From Chitinophaga sp. (lineage in GTDB: Bacteria > Bacteroidota > Bacteroidia > Chitinophagales > Chitinophagaceae), in contig NZ_JAFAIX010000009.1 of the NCBI RefSeq assembly GCF_019236475.1, positions 310,001 through 374,000 of the forward strand: a stretch of 64,000 nt of DNA, given 5' to 3'. Every line of letters begins with the position of its first letter. Position 1 is the first letter of the stretch. The notes below the pieces were generated by a model. It had not been told where the DNA came from. It searched no databases and was given only the letters and a program-made list of their open reading frames with translations. The translations under genes were made by a program, and so were the position numbers. This document shows positions 1 through 9,372 of the stretch, piece by piece.

Positions 1-222
1 ACGGTCTGCTGTTACAGCAGGATAGGACTGCAGCCATTGCTGGAGTTTGGCAGGTTCCAGGAAGTATTGGCAGATATTTTCCAGCGCATTGTTGATAAAT
101 GCCGGGATAAACCATCCATTGGCGATATAAGCCCTCTCCTTAACCACTTCCCATTCAGGGCTGTTTCCGGCCAGGTATTGGCCCAGGCGCACCAGCGCTG
201 CTTCTTTTTCTGCTATATTCAT
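1..222 (-). CDS. Acyl-CoA reductase (LuxC-like), N-terminal part; runs off the left edge of the window
   Basis: Reverse-strand reading frame from ATG at 222: MNIAEKEAALVRLGQYLAGNSPEWEVVKERAYIANGWFIPAFINNALENICQYFLEPAKLQQWLQSYPAVTAD..., open to the window edge; divergent to a ferredoxin gene. This frame is not in the ORF track because it is truncated. Confidence 0.7.
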   Translation of the reverse strand, partial: MNIAEKEAALVRLGQYLAGNSPEWEVVKERAYIANGWFIPAFINNALENICQYFLEPAKLQQWLQSYPAVTADR

Positions 223-316
223 GAATCTTTAATAAATAATGACTTGATTAAACCCGGAAAATTATATTTTTGTCCACAAAATTAATGGCTTACTACTTAA
301 ACAAAAAGTTTACTCT

Positions 317-664
317 ATGGCAATTAAGATAACAGACGAATGTATTAACTGCGGCGCTTGCGAACCAGAATGCCCAAACAATGCAATTTATGAAGGCGGA
401 GTGGAATGGGCCATTGCTGATGGAACCAGTGTAAAAGGAACTTATACCCTGATGGATGGCTCCACTATGGATGCTGATCAGCGTAATGCTCCTATTAGCG
501 TAGATACATACTACATCGTTCCTAATAAATGTACTGAATGCCAGGGATTTCATGAGGAACCACAATGTGCAGCTGTTTGCCCTGTAGACTGCTGTGTACC
601 AGACGAAATGTACCAAGAAACAGTAGATGAACTGCTGGGTAAGAAAGAAAAACTGCACATGTAG
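317..664 (+). CDS. 4Fe-4S dicluster ferredoxin
   Basis: [28 protein letters not shown] plus second Cys motif [21 protein letters not shown]; intact ORF. Confidence 0.93.
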   Translation: MAIKITDECINCGACEPECPNNAIYEGGVEWAIADGTSVKGTYTLMDGSTMDADQRNAPISVDTYYIVPNKCTECQGFHEEPQCAAVCPVDCCVPDEMYQETVDELLGKKEKLHM

Positions 665-688
665 TTAATATATTCAAAGGAAGCTAGA

Positions 689-721
689 ACCGCTCTGGAA
701 TGGTGCCAGAGCGGTTTTTTT
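689..721 (+). terminator. Rho-independent terminator after ferredoxin
   Basis: ACCGCTCTGG-aatggtg-CCAGAGCGGT followed by T-run. Confidence 0.85.
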
Positions 722-822
722 ATGCTCATAACAGTCTTCGTATATACGCTGGACGTTAGGTAATCATAGGTAGGCATCGTACCTTGCCAGTGACATAGAT
801 TAATAACTAAATCTTATTCCCT

Positions 823-1140
823 ATGGCATTAAAAATTAATGAATGCCCCAACAACGCCATTTATGAACAAGGCGTAGAATGGTCCCTGGCAGAGGGGACC
901 TCCCTCAAAGGACAGGTAGTCCTCAGGAACAATGAACCGCTGGATACCAGCCAGCGAAAACCCCCTCTCAGCAACGATATCTTTTACATCGTCCCGGACA
1001 AATGCACGGAATGCCAGGGTTTCCATGAAGCACCCCGCTGCGCGGATGTTTGCCCCGTAGATGCCTGTGTTCCGGACGAATTGTACAGAGAAACGCTTGA
1101 CGAACTACTCGAGAAACAGGCTTTTCTCCATGCTGAATAA
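823..1140 (+). CDS. Ferredoxin paralogue lacking most of the N-terminal 4Fe-4S motif
   Basis: [20 protein letters not shown]... aligns throughout with the upstream ferredoxin except for a missing block that holds the CxxCxxC; second cluster [22 protein letters not shown] retained. Confidence 0.85.
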   Translation: MALKINECPNNAIYEQGVEWSLAEGTSLKGQVVLRNNEPLDTSQRKPPLSNDIFYIVPDKCTECQGFHEAPRCADVCPVDACVPDELYRETLDELLEKQAFLHAE

Positions 1141-1263
1141 CACACGATAGCTTTGCTGGAGCCCGGCCCCTGGCCGGACTCCCTTCTTTCCGCTATTATT
1201 TTCTGGCCTCTTGTACGGCAAAAAACTTTCCTTAACTTTACCCGCTTATAGCTCAGTCATCTT

Positions 1264-2253
1264 ATGAAGAAAAATATTGCTTTAGTTGCCGGTGGCTACT
1301 CCGGAGAATATGTAATTTCAGTACAAAGCGCTGTTACCATTGAGAAAAACCTGGACAGCAACAAGTATGCGGTCTATAAAATTATTGTTACCCGCGAGGG
1401 CTGGACACACACTGCTCCTGATGGCCAACAATATGAGGTGGATAAGAATGATTTTTCCCTGACCATCAATGGGAATAAAATCAAATTTGACTGTGTTTTT
1501 ATCGGTATTCACGGCACTCCTGGCGAAGATGGCCGCCTGCAAGGATATTTTGAAATGCTGGACATTCCATACACTAGCTGTGGAATGGTTACCTCTGCAC
1601 TGACCTTCAACAAAAGCTATTGCAATAAAGTAGTGGCGGCGTTAAATGTGGTGAATGTTTCCAAATCCGTTCATATCTTCAATAATCAGCCTTATAATAC
1701 CCAGGATATCCTCCAGCAACTGCACTTACCGATATTTGTAAAGCCTGCAGAAGGTGGCAGCAGTATCGGTATGTCAAAAGTTAAAACTGCAGAAGAGCTG
1801 CAACCAGCTATTGACAAAGCTTTCAAGGAAGATTCCCAGATCCTGATCGAAGAATTTGTAAAGGGTAGAGAACTGACAATTGGCGTATACCGCGCTGGTG
1901 GCCAGTTGCATGTACTCCCTATTACAGAGGTAGTGAGCAGCAAAGAGTTCTTCGACTACGAAGCGAAATATACACCAGGCGTTTCCAACGAAATCACGCC
2001 AGCTCCTGTACCTGCTGAAATTACAGCCCTGGTACAACAAACCGCTTCTAAACTGTATAACCTGCTGAACTGTAAAGGCATCACCCGAATCGACTTTATT
2101 TGGGAGGAAGCCAATAATAAACTATTTTTCCTGGAAGCCAACACCATGCCCGGTCAGTCTGAAAACAGCCTGATCCCGCAACAGGTAAGGGCTGCAGGGA
2201 TGACTTTGACCGACTTCTACGGCGCTGTGCTGGAAGAAGCGATGAAAGGCTAA
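1264..2253 (+). CDS. ddl: D-alanine--D-alanine ligase
   Basis: ATP-grasp ligase motifs: HGTPGEDGRLQG, FVKPAEGGSSIGMSKV, TRIDFIWEE...FLEANTMPGQSENSLIPQQ. Confidence 0.93.
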   Translation: MKKNIALVAGGYSGEYVISVQSAVTIEKNLDSNKYAVYKIIVTREGWTHTAPDGQQYEVDKNDFSLTINGNKIKFDCVFIGIHGTPGEDGRLQGYFEMLDIPYTSCGMVTSALTFNKSYCNKVVAALNVVNVSKSVHIFNNQPYNTQDILQQLHLPIFVKPAEGGSSIGMSKVKTAEELQPAIDKAFKEDSQILIEEFVKGRELTIGVYRAGGQLHVLPITEVVSSKEFFDYEAKYTPGVSNEITPAPVPAEITALVQQTASKLYNLLNCKGITRIDFIWEEANNKLFFLEANTMPGQSENSLIPQQVRAAGMTLTDFYGAVLEEAMKG

Positions 2254-2289
2254 CCTGTAACTGATTTATCACTTTTAACGTAATAAACT

Positions 2290-3108
2290 GTGTTTGATTT
2301 TATTACTAAACGATCTTTTGTAGTCAATGTGGTGGCGGTGATTGCCATGTTTTTCCTGTTGGCTGTCATCTTCTTTACGATGCTGCCTATCATTACCAAA
2401 CATGGTAAACAGCTCACAGTGCCTGATGTAAAAGGTTTGAATGTTAAAAATGCTATTGCCAAACTGGAAGCTGCTGGATTTGATGCAGAAGTGAGAGATT
2501 CTATTTTTATCGATAGTATTCCGCCACTGGCAGTATGGGCCCAAACGCCCGATAAAGGGGCGGAAGTGAAAATGGGTAGAACCATCCACCTGACCGTCAA
2601 TAAAACCGTAGCCCCAATGGTGGCTATGCCGGACTTAGAAGGACTTACCTTCCGTAGTGCGGAAATGATGCTGAAAAGTCTGCGCCTGAATGTAGGGGAT
2701 ACTATCTATAAACCGGATTTCGCTACCAATACGGTGTTGCAACAGCTCCTAAATGGCAAAACACTGAAACCCGGTACCATGGTGGCGGAAGGAACCAATA
2801 TCACCCTGATTCTCAGTAGTGGTAGAGGAAGCGTGGAGAACCCAGTACCTGATTTTATCGGTCTGACTTATGCAGAAGCAAAGGAAATCCTGAGCGCCAG
2901 CAATCTAAACCCAGGTTCAGTAATTATCGATCCAAATGTATCAGATACCCTGAATGCCTACATTTACAAGCAGTATCCTACCCGTAAGAACGAAATCGGG
3001 GATTTCAATATGGTAAGAGCTGGGGAAGCCGTAGATCTCTACCTATCTGCTACCAAACCGGTGAAAGATAGTTCTGGAGCTGCACAGCAGCCTCCTGCGG
3101 GTGAGTAG
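2290..3108 (+). CDS. Membrane-anchored PASTA-domain protein (GTG start)
   Basis: N-terminal TM segment followed by three PASTA-like repeats (VPDVKGLNVKNAIAKLEAAGF; MPDLEGLTFRSAEMML; VPDFIGLTYAEAKEILSASNLNPG). Confidence 0.88.
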   Translation: MFDFITKRSFVVNVVAVIAMFFLLAVIFFTMLPIITKHGKQLTVPDVKGLNVKNAIAKLEAAGFDAEVRDSIFIDSIPPLAVWAQTPDKGAEVKMGRTIHLTVNKTVAPMVAMPDLEGLTFRSAEMMLKSLRLNVGDTIYKPDFATNTVLQQLLNGKTLKPGTMVAEGTNITLILSSGRGSVENPVPDFIGLTYAEAKEILSASNLNPGSVIIDPNVSDTLNAYIYKQYPTRKNEIGDFNMVRAGEAVDLYLSATKPVKDSSGAAQQPPAGE

Positions 3109-3159
3109 GAAAAATTGGTTAATTTTACTGGTAATCAACAATCATTAAAAAAGAAAAGT

Positions 3160-3465
3160 ATGCAAAACATAACTGCTGAAGAATTAAAAGCACGTCTGGA
3201 TGCTGGTGAGCAACTGACACTGGTGGATGTAAGAGAACCACACGAACGCGCTGAATTCAATATTGGCGGCATTCATGTGCCATTGGGTCAAATCCAGATG
3301 ATGCAAATCGATGAACTGGAAGGACTGGAAGGTAAAGAAGTAATCGTTTACTGCCGCAGTGGTAACCGCAGCGGACAAGCAGCTATGTCACTGGAAACAC
3401 AAGGCTTCACCAATGTGTTGAACCTGGCCGGCGGTATGCTGAAATGGAGAGAAATCTACGGTTAA
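3160..3465 (+). CDS. Rhodanese-like domain protein
   Basis: MQNITAEELKARLDAGEQLTLVDVREPHERAEFNIGG...VYCRSGNRSGQA; ATG at 3160 preferred over the TTG at 3115 in the ORF track. Confidence 0.9.
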   Translation: MQNITAEELKARLDAGEQLTLVDVREPHERAEFNIGGIHVPLGQIQMMQIDELEGLEGKEVIVYCRSGNRSGQAAMSLETQGFTNVLNLAGGMLKWREIYG

Positions 3466-3525
3466 TCCGTGTTTTTGATATTTTTATCGAGATAATTCCG
3501 GGAGCAGCAAAATGCTCTTGCCGAC

Positions 3526-3571
3526 AAAAAAAGGGGAAATTGACGTCACAGATGTCAATTTCCCCTTTTTT
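3526..3571. terminator. Bidirectional terminator hairpin between convergent genes
   Basis: AAAAAAAGGGGAAATTGACGTC-ACA-GATGTCAATTTCCCCTTTTTT; near-perfect stem with 3-nt loop. Confidence 0.85.
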
Positions 3572-3587
3572 GATACAGCTTCTTTTA

Positions 3588-3974
3588 TTATGATTTTACT
3601 ATTGCGGTAGCTTCTATTTCCACCAAATAGCGGGGATCAATCAGTTTGCTGACCTCCACCATGGTAGTAGCGGGTTTGATACTTTTGAAGAACTCGCCAT
3701 GAGCACGGCCAAATTCTTCCCAGCGACTGATATCCGTCACAAACATCCTGGTTCTTACCACATCATGTAAAGTGGCGCCCGCCCTAATTAATACCGCTTC
3801 GATTTTGGCGAGAATAAATTTCGTTTGTTCATACGCGTTACCCTCTGCCACCACTTTCCCTTCATCTTCTGCAACGGTACCTGATACTTCAATAACATTT
3901 CCGGTTCTCACTGCTCTGGAATAACCTACTTTGTCTTCCCAGGTGGCTCCGGAGGAATAATTGGTACGAGTCAT
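3588..3974 (-). CDS. RidA/YjgF family protein
   Basis: GYSRAVRTGNVIEVSGTVAEDEGKVVAEGNAYEQTKFILAKIEAVLIRAGATLHDVVRTRMFVTDI...LVEIEATAI. Confidence 0.9.
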   Translation of the reverse strand: MTRTNYSSGATWEDKVGYSRAVRTGNVIEVSGTVAEDEGKVVAEGNAYEQTKFILAKIEAVLIRAGATLHDVVRTRMFVTDISRWEEFGRAHGEFFKSIKPATTMVEVSKLIDPRYLVEIEATAIVKS

Positions 3975-4000
3975 ACAGCTAATATTTGTGATAAAGATAA

Positions 4001-5077
4001 TTATTTACTGTCGGCTGGCGTATTCCGAAATTTCACCACCTTCCCTAATAGATCAAACCAGAACGGAGCCCCTAGGGAAATGGCCATGGCAGTCATAAAC
4101 CAACCTGCCAATACCAACCAGATGTTTGCCTGCAGCGGGTGTGAGAGTCCGAGTCTCCCTACAGCAAAATCCCGGTGAATGCCCAACACATTGCGCGCCT
4201 CTGCCGCATCTCTGCGCAACATGCCATATACGGCCACTACAGCCGTATCCGCCACAAATGCCTTTACACTCGTATCTTGACGCAAGAAAGCACTGTCTTT
4301 ATAAAATAGTTGATGTTGTTGCAACGTGTCTACCATGGGATAAAAGGCATCGCTTCTACTGCTGGCCAATTGCACCATTTCCTGTCGTACTGTTTTATCT
4401 TTCATCAAAATCCTGGCAATCGCGATGGTATCTACGTTGAAGATACCGGCAATGAAGAAGCCAATGATCAATAGCCAGGTCTGGCAATGCTTGCGATACC
4501 AACTGCTGGCCCTAGACATGGTTTCATTGAACCAGGATTCTAATTGTATCCTGAACTGAGGAATATCTTCACCTGCATCTGCAAACAAATTTCGTATATG
4601 CGATACCGTATGTTGGCCTAATTGCAGGCTGTTTTCTTCCAGCGCGGCCTGGATCGTTTCCGTATCACTGCTCTTGGCAGTAGTACTGGTTCGCAACAGG
4701 TGCACAATCGTTTGAGAAAAGATAGTCGGACTGATATACGCCGGCCTGGATGCGGCGGTATTTTCTCCTAAGTAATGAATGGAAGGAGAGTCGTAGAATT
4801 TTTTCAATATGGGAGCATCGGCAAATGGATTGAAATAGTGGACAATACTCCATCCTTTTTCGTAAAACCAGGTAAAAAACGTGAATTTTCCGAATTTTCC
4901 CAGGTCATTTGCATGAGTATCTTCATCCAACATGCGTCGTAGCGCTTTCGACAAGATACGTGACCGCAGGCCAAAGGCGCGCGCGATCATTTCCTGTAAG
5001 ATAGTGACGAACAGAGAATATAGGAGATAAATGAATATCAGCCCCAGGGCAACATCGATGGCAAGGTTACTAAACAT
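4001..5077 (-). CDS. Conserved hypothetical integral membrane protein
   Basis: TM segments at N-terminus (LAIDVALGLIFIYLLYSLFVTI), middle and C-terminus (WLVLAGWFMTAMAISLGAPFWFDLL); no recognised catalytic domain. Confidence 0.75.
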   Translation of the reverse strand: MFSNLAIDVALGLIFIYLLYSLFVTILQEMIARAFGLRSRILSKALRRMLDEDTHANDLGKFGKFTFFTWFYEKGWSIVHYFNPFADAPILKKFYDSPSIHYLGENTAASRPAYISPTIFSQTIVHLLRTSTTAKSSDTETIQAALEENSLQLGQHTVSHIRNLFADAGEDIPQFRIQLESWFNETMSRASSWYRKHCQTWLLIIGFFIAGIFNVDTIAIARILMKDKTVRQEMVQLASSRSDAFYPMVDTLQQHQLFYKDSAFLRQDTSVKAFVADTAVVAVYGMLRRDAAEARNVLGIHRDFAVGRLGLSHPLQANIWLVLAGWFMTAMAISLGAPFWFDLLGKVVKFRNTPADSK

Positions 5078-5122
5078 ACATAGGGATTTGGATCAAAAAT
5101 AGGGTGCAGGTACGCAGGTTAT

Positions 5123-6331
5123 TTACGTAGCTGCCGGAATAGCTTCAAAGAAACAGCAACTGCCACCTACCCAGGTATCATTACTGTTGAAGCCCACTCC
5201 AATCATTCTGCCCTTACTGATGCGGGACAGGTTATGCACGAGCATAGGTCGGGCCGCACCATCTGGCCAGATATAGATCATGCGAATTTCACAGATTGCA
5301 TTACCATCTGGCGTTACGATAACAGGTGCATATTGTACCCGATGCTGCAATATCCAGTTTTCCGGATCTTTGATCGCATTGATATCTTCTGCTGTTACAT
5401 CAATCTTCACGCCCTGGCCTGCAAAGGAAAACAAAGGTTTCAGTACATAATTCTCTAGATCGGTCGGAATTACCGGCAGTTGATGCAGAAACCAGCTTTT
5501 AGGCACATAATCACTGTGCAACAAAGGCATAGTATACTTACTGATCCGATAAAACCAGTTTGGATGCGTAATCCACTCTACATCTAAGTCTTGGAAGAGA
5601 TTTACATGCTCGCCCAAGGTGGATTGCTGACGTTGCAGATCGTCGAAGATAATGCGGTTATAGATGCGTTTTACAGGTGTGAGTACGCCATCTTTACGAT
5701 AGAAAAGGTGATTGCCTTCCTGTACCAGGTCTGTAATGCACACGGCACGAATCCCCAGGTATTTTTCGGTGCTGTAAAAATCGATTTTGGTTTTCTGTTC
5801 TTCCGGTTTTACTTCCAATAGAATGACTTCTTCCGGTGGAAGATCGCCGATGATCATCTCCCGTAGGAGCTGATAATAGCTATCGTCATCCAGACCGTTG
5901 AAATAGTTATTGAGTTCCTGAGGGATTTCAAAATGATTCCTAAACTGTTTGGCCATCACCTGCTGGAAGGCGTTCATGGTAGGGAAGCCTTGCAGTTCTA
6001 TCAGTTGTGGTTCCAGTTCGCCGGCTTCGTTGCGGGTAACGGCGAAATCGATCACAATGAAGTGCGGATGGTCATTTTCTCCAGGCACTTTGAGGGCTGG
6101 AGGAATGGCTTCTTCCGTCAGTGTTTTGAAATCGGGCCGCAGTATTACATTCACTACTTCTTCGCAAGCCTGTACTAGCTTGGCTGTCAGGTCGCCGGGA
6201 ACAAATACAGGCGTTTCAGCCACTCTGAATGCGGGGGCTACACCGGCTTCTTCGGCCATTCCCTGTAAGAAATGGTGATATGCCGTTGTGGTGAACTTTT
6301 CGTTATAGGCTTTTCTTACGGAAGGAATCAT
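5123..6331 (-). CDS. ATP-grasp-like ligase (family not firmly identified)
   Basis: C-terminal ATP-grasp-like signature YVLKPLFSFAGQGVKI...NWILQHRVQYAPVI...CEIRMIYIWPDG; IELQGFPTMNAFQ earlier in the protein; located in an amidoligase-type cluster. Confidence 0.65.
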   Translation of the reverse strand: MIPSVRKAYNEKFTTTAYHHFLQGMAEEAGVAPAFRVAETPVFVPGDLTAKLVQACEEVVNVILRPDFKTLTEEAIPPALKVPGENDHPHFIVIDFAVTRNEAGELEPQLIELQGFPTMNAFQQVMAKQFRNHFEIPQELNNYFNGLDDDSYYQLLREMIIGDLPPEEVILLEVKPEEQKTKIDFYSTEKYLGIRAVCITDLVQEGNHLFYRKDGVLTPVKRIYNRIIFDDLQRQQSTLGEHVNLFQDLDVEWITHPNWFYRISKYTMPLLHSDYVPKSWFLHQLPVIPTDLENYVLKPLFSFAGQGVKIDVTAEDINAIKDPENWILQHRVQYAPVIVTPDGNAICEIRMIYIWPDGAARPMLVHNLSRISKGRMIGVGFNSNDTWVGGSCCFFEAIPAAT

Positions 6332-6342
6332 AGTAAAATAGC

Positions 6343-7227
6343 TTAGAAGAATGTGTTTTCGTTATCATTATGGGCCGCTACCTGTACCAGTCGTTCGATG
6401 GTGGCCAATCGCTCACTGAGCGCACCATAGATGGCATAATCCAGGAATGCGGTGATGAAGCGGTCGTGTGTCAGCATGATTTTATCCGGATCGGTGAGCT
6501 GGGTAAGCATGCTTTCATACTTTTCAATACCGTGATGGGCGATGACCTGTTCTTTCTTTTCGTCTTGTAACAGGTACATGTGCATACCAGCGGCATCTGC
6601 TTCGGGATGGAACTGGGTTCCTATGAAATGTTCATTGAACCGGATGGCCATGGTGGCGCGTTCCAACGGAACGTGCGGACGTTCTTTTTCAATGGCGAGT
6701 ACTTTGGCGCCCATGGCGGCTAGGTTCTCTTCATTGAGTTCTATTACTTGCCAGTTGCGGCTGTCCACAATGTAAAAAGGATCAGGCAATGCGGAGAATA
6801 CTTTTTCCTGCATGCCCGCAGCAGTTTTATGTACGGGGAAAACGCCGAAGGCAGGGGATTTGCGCTTGCAAACATTCCCTAGCTTGTAATAGCGGCACAT
6901 GATCTGGTAGGAGTGACAGATAAAAAGCACAGGCTTTTTCTGTTCATGTGTTTTATTCCATGCCATCAGGTTTTCCACGAGGTGGAAATAAGCCTTTTCC
7001 CAGTCGCTACCTTCACTATCGACCGGACTTCCAGGGCCGCCAGTGGAGATATAAATATCGTAGGATGTATCTGGTACCTGTTGCTGTAGTCTTACCTCAA
7101 ATTCATCAAAAAGCAGATTGAGCGAGTGCATCTCTGCATATTTCAGCAATATCTCCCGGATACAGCGCATACCCTCGTTCGGTACGCCTTCGTACATATC
7201 CAGCACGGCTATTTTAATGGTGCGCAT
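6343..7227 (-). CDS. Class I glutamine amidotransferase (GMP-synthase-like GATase1)
   Basis: STGGPGSP; nucleophile region VLFICHSYQIMCRYY; HPE dyad in FIGTQFHPEAD. Confidence 0.82.
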   Translation of the reverse strand: MRTIKIAVLDMYEGVPNEGMRCIREILLKYAEMHSLNLLFDEFEVRLQQQVPDTSYDIYISTGGPGSPVDSEGSDWEKAYFHLVENLMAWNKTHEQKKPVLFICHSYQIMCRYYKLGNVCKRKSPAFGVFPVHKTAAGMQEKVFSALPDPFYIVDSRNWQVIELNEENLAAMGAKVLAIEKERPHVPLERATMAIRFNEHFIGTQFHPEADAAGMHMYLLQDEKKEQVIAHHGIEKYESMLTQLTDPDKIMLTHDRFITAFLDYAIYGALSERLATIERLVQVAAHNDNENTFF

Positions 7228-7265
7228 GCTGCAAAATTACAAATATCATGGGAGGAATCCTGGAA

Positions 7266-8366
7266 TTAGCAGTTCGCAAGAAATTGTTGCTGAATGAAAT
7301 CGGTTACTGCAACGAGGTCTTGGGTATCTTGGTACACTTTCAGTTGCCTATCGGCGCCAGTTCCATTTTCGAGGATGCGGGCGGTGGCACTGAGAATTTC
7401 CCGGCTGCCTAAGTCATCTACCACATCGTCAATGAAGTCGAGCAGTTCAAAGATGAGTGCCCTGGCATTCACTTCCATTTCCTTACCGAAATCGATTAGG
7501 TTGCCCTCGATGCCATAACGGGAAGCCCGCCATTTATTTTCGTTGACGAGAGCCCGGTTATAGATAATGAAGTTCAAGTTCTGCATGCGGAGCTTATAGA
7601 TCTTAGCACATACGGCTTGGAACAATCCAGCAATGGTGATGGTATCGTCTAGGGTTAAAGGCACATCACAGATCCGGAATTCCACGGTGTTGAAGAAAGG
7701 ATGTACGCGCAGGTCCCACCATACTTTTTTGGCATTGTCTATACAGTTGGTTTTCACCAGGAGCTGGATATAACGATCGTATTCTTCAATGCTGCTAAAG
7801 TAATCCGGGATACCGGTACGAGGGAATTTATCAAAAACCTTTGTGCGGAAGGATTTAAAACCGGTATTCCGGCCTTCCCAGAAAGGGCTGTTGGTGCTTA
7901 ATGCAAATATATGCGGTAGGAAATACCTAACGGAATTAGCGATGTGTAGTGCCATATCCCGACTTTCCATGCCTACATGTACGTGCAGGCCAAAAATGAG
8001 ATTGGAGCGTGCGGCATCCTGCATTTCGTTGACGATTTCGAAATAGCGGGGATTATCCGTAATCAATTGCTGTTGCCAGTGGCTGAAAGGGTGAGTCCCG
8101 GAAGCGCCGATGCTGAAGCCAAGATCCCCGGCAATCTGCGCGATGGTTTTACGCAGGAGGGCTACATCTTCGCGGGCATCGTGGATATTATTACAAACGC
8201 GGGTGCCTACTTCCACTACTGCCTGGTGAAATTCTGCTTTCACCTGGTCGCGGATAACCTTGTGGGCATGTTCCACAATTTTTTGTTCATGCGATCTCAA
8301 CTCCCTGGTTACGGGGTCCATCACCATGTATTCTTCTTCTATACCCACTGTGAACGCATTGTACAT
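7266..8366 (-). CDS. Carboxylate-amine ligase, GCS2 / YbdK family
   Basis: FTVGIEEEYMVMDPVTREL...EFHQAVVEVGT...GTHPFSHW...HVHVGM...DLRVHPFFNTVEFRICDVP; typical COG2170 motifs. Confidence 0.9.
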   Translation of the reverse strand: MYNAFTVGIEEEYMVMDPVTRELRSHEQKIVEHAHKVIRDQVKAEFHQAVVEVGTRVCNNIHDAREDVALLRKTIAQIAGDLGFSIGASGTHPFSHWQQQLITDNPRYFEIVNEMQDAARSNLIFGLHVHVGMESRDMALHIANSVRYFLPHIFALSTNSPFWEGRNTGFKSFRTKVFDKFPRTGIPDYFSSIEEYDRYIQLLVKTNCIDNAKKVWWDLRVHPFFNTVEFRICDVPLTLDDTITIAGLFQAVCAKIYKLRMQNLNFIIYNRALVNENKWRASRYGIEGNLIDFGKEMEVNARALIFELLDFIDDVVDDLGSREILSATARILENGTGADRQLKVYQDTQDLVAVTDFIQQQFLANC

Positions 8367-8433
8367 AAAGTGCTCCTATCGTTTTTAATTTATACAAATG
8401 TATGTCGGGAAATCAATCGGGTGTAATTTTTTT

Positions 8434-9369
8434 CTATTTATCAGGATGGATAAATTTTCCCCAAGTGAGGTTGTCTTTTCCGGGTTCCTGTGCGATGGCT
8501 CTTTCTATGGCATATTCGGCGCTTATTTCCACGATCCATTCGAAATTCTTTTTTCCAATGGAGTGAATATCGGCATCGGGAGCAGGATTGCAAAAGTCGA
8601 TTGCATAAGGTACATCCCCTCTGACGGCAAATTCCACGGTATTGAAATCGTATCCCAGGTGTTGGTTCAATGCCAACGTATCCCGGGTAATTTCATCCAA
8701 CACAGCCTGGGGCGTGTCGAAATCAGCATGGTAACGCTCGTGATGCTGATGACGGGGATTGTAGGGCATAATATGCACATGTTTCCCGCCAATACAGTAA
8801 CAACGGTAGTAGGAAGTGAAATCGATCTCCTCCTGCAACATCATGACTAATTGACCTGTTTCCTGGTGGATATTGTAAAACTCTTGTTTGTCGTTCAATC
8901 GGAATACGTTCTTCCAACCGCCGCCATCAAAGGGTTTGAGGTAGGCAGGAAAGCCTACATAGTCGAAGATGGCATTCCAACTGAGGGGGTAAATCAAATT
9001 GCGAAATGATTTATCGGAGGTATTGTCCGGCAACTGAAAAGAGGGGAGCAGTGCGGTTCTGGGCACGCGTACACCAATTTTTTCTGCGAGGGCGTTATTG
9101 AAAAATTTATCGTCGGCGCTCCACCAGAACGGGTTGTTGATAACGGCGGTTCCAGAAGCGGCGGCATTTTTTAGATAAGCCCGGTAGAAGGGTACATCCT
9201 GGGAAATACGGTCTATGATCACAGCATATCCAGCCGCTTCTCCCTGTAATACTTTGTCGATGGTGACAAATTCTGCGAATATTCCCGGCGGATTTTTCCG
9301 GTTAATAGCGTCTACGAATGCTTGTGGAAAGGTATTTTCCTGTCCGAACAGGATGCCAATCTTTTTCAT
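8434..9369 (-). CDS. ATP-grasp domain ligase (RimK/Ddl-like)
   Basis: FPAYLKPFDGGGWKNVFRL, MMLQEEIDFTSYYRCYCIGGKHVHIMPYNP, NTVEFAVRGDVPYAIDFCNPAPDAD. Confidence 0.8.
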   Translation of the reverse strand: MKKIGILFGQENTFPQAFVDAINRKNPPGIFAEFVTIDKVLQGEAAGYAVIIDRISQDVPFYRAYLKNAAASGTAVINNPFWWSADDKFFNNALAEKIGVRVPRTALLPSFQLPDNTSDKSFRNLIYPLSWNAIFDYVGFPAYLKPFDGGGWKNVFRLNDKQEFYNIHQETGQLVMMLQEEIDFTSYYRCYCIGGKHVHIMPYNPRHQHHERYHADFDTPQAVLDEITRDTLALNQHLGYDFNTVEFAVRGDVPYAIDFCNPAPDADIHSIGKKNFEWIVEISAEYAIERAIAQEPGKDNLTWGKFIHPDK

Positions 9370-9372
9370 GTG

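Noticed and set aside
37-285. 82-aa plus-strand ORF at the window start
   Set aside because: Antisense to the truncated acyl-CoA reductase frame, which has the better protein-like sequence and expected neighbour.
293-658. 121-aa minus-strand ORF
   Set aside because: Antisense to the ferredoxin at 317-664; no domain.
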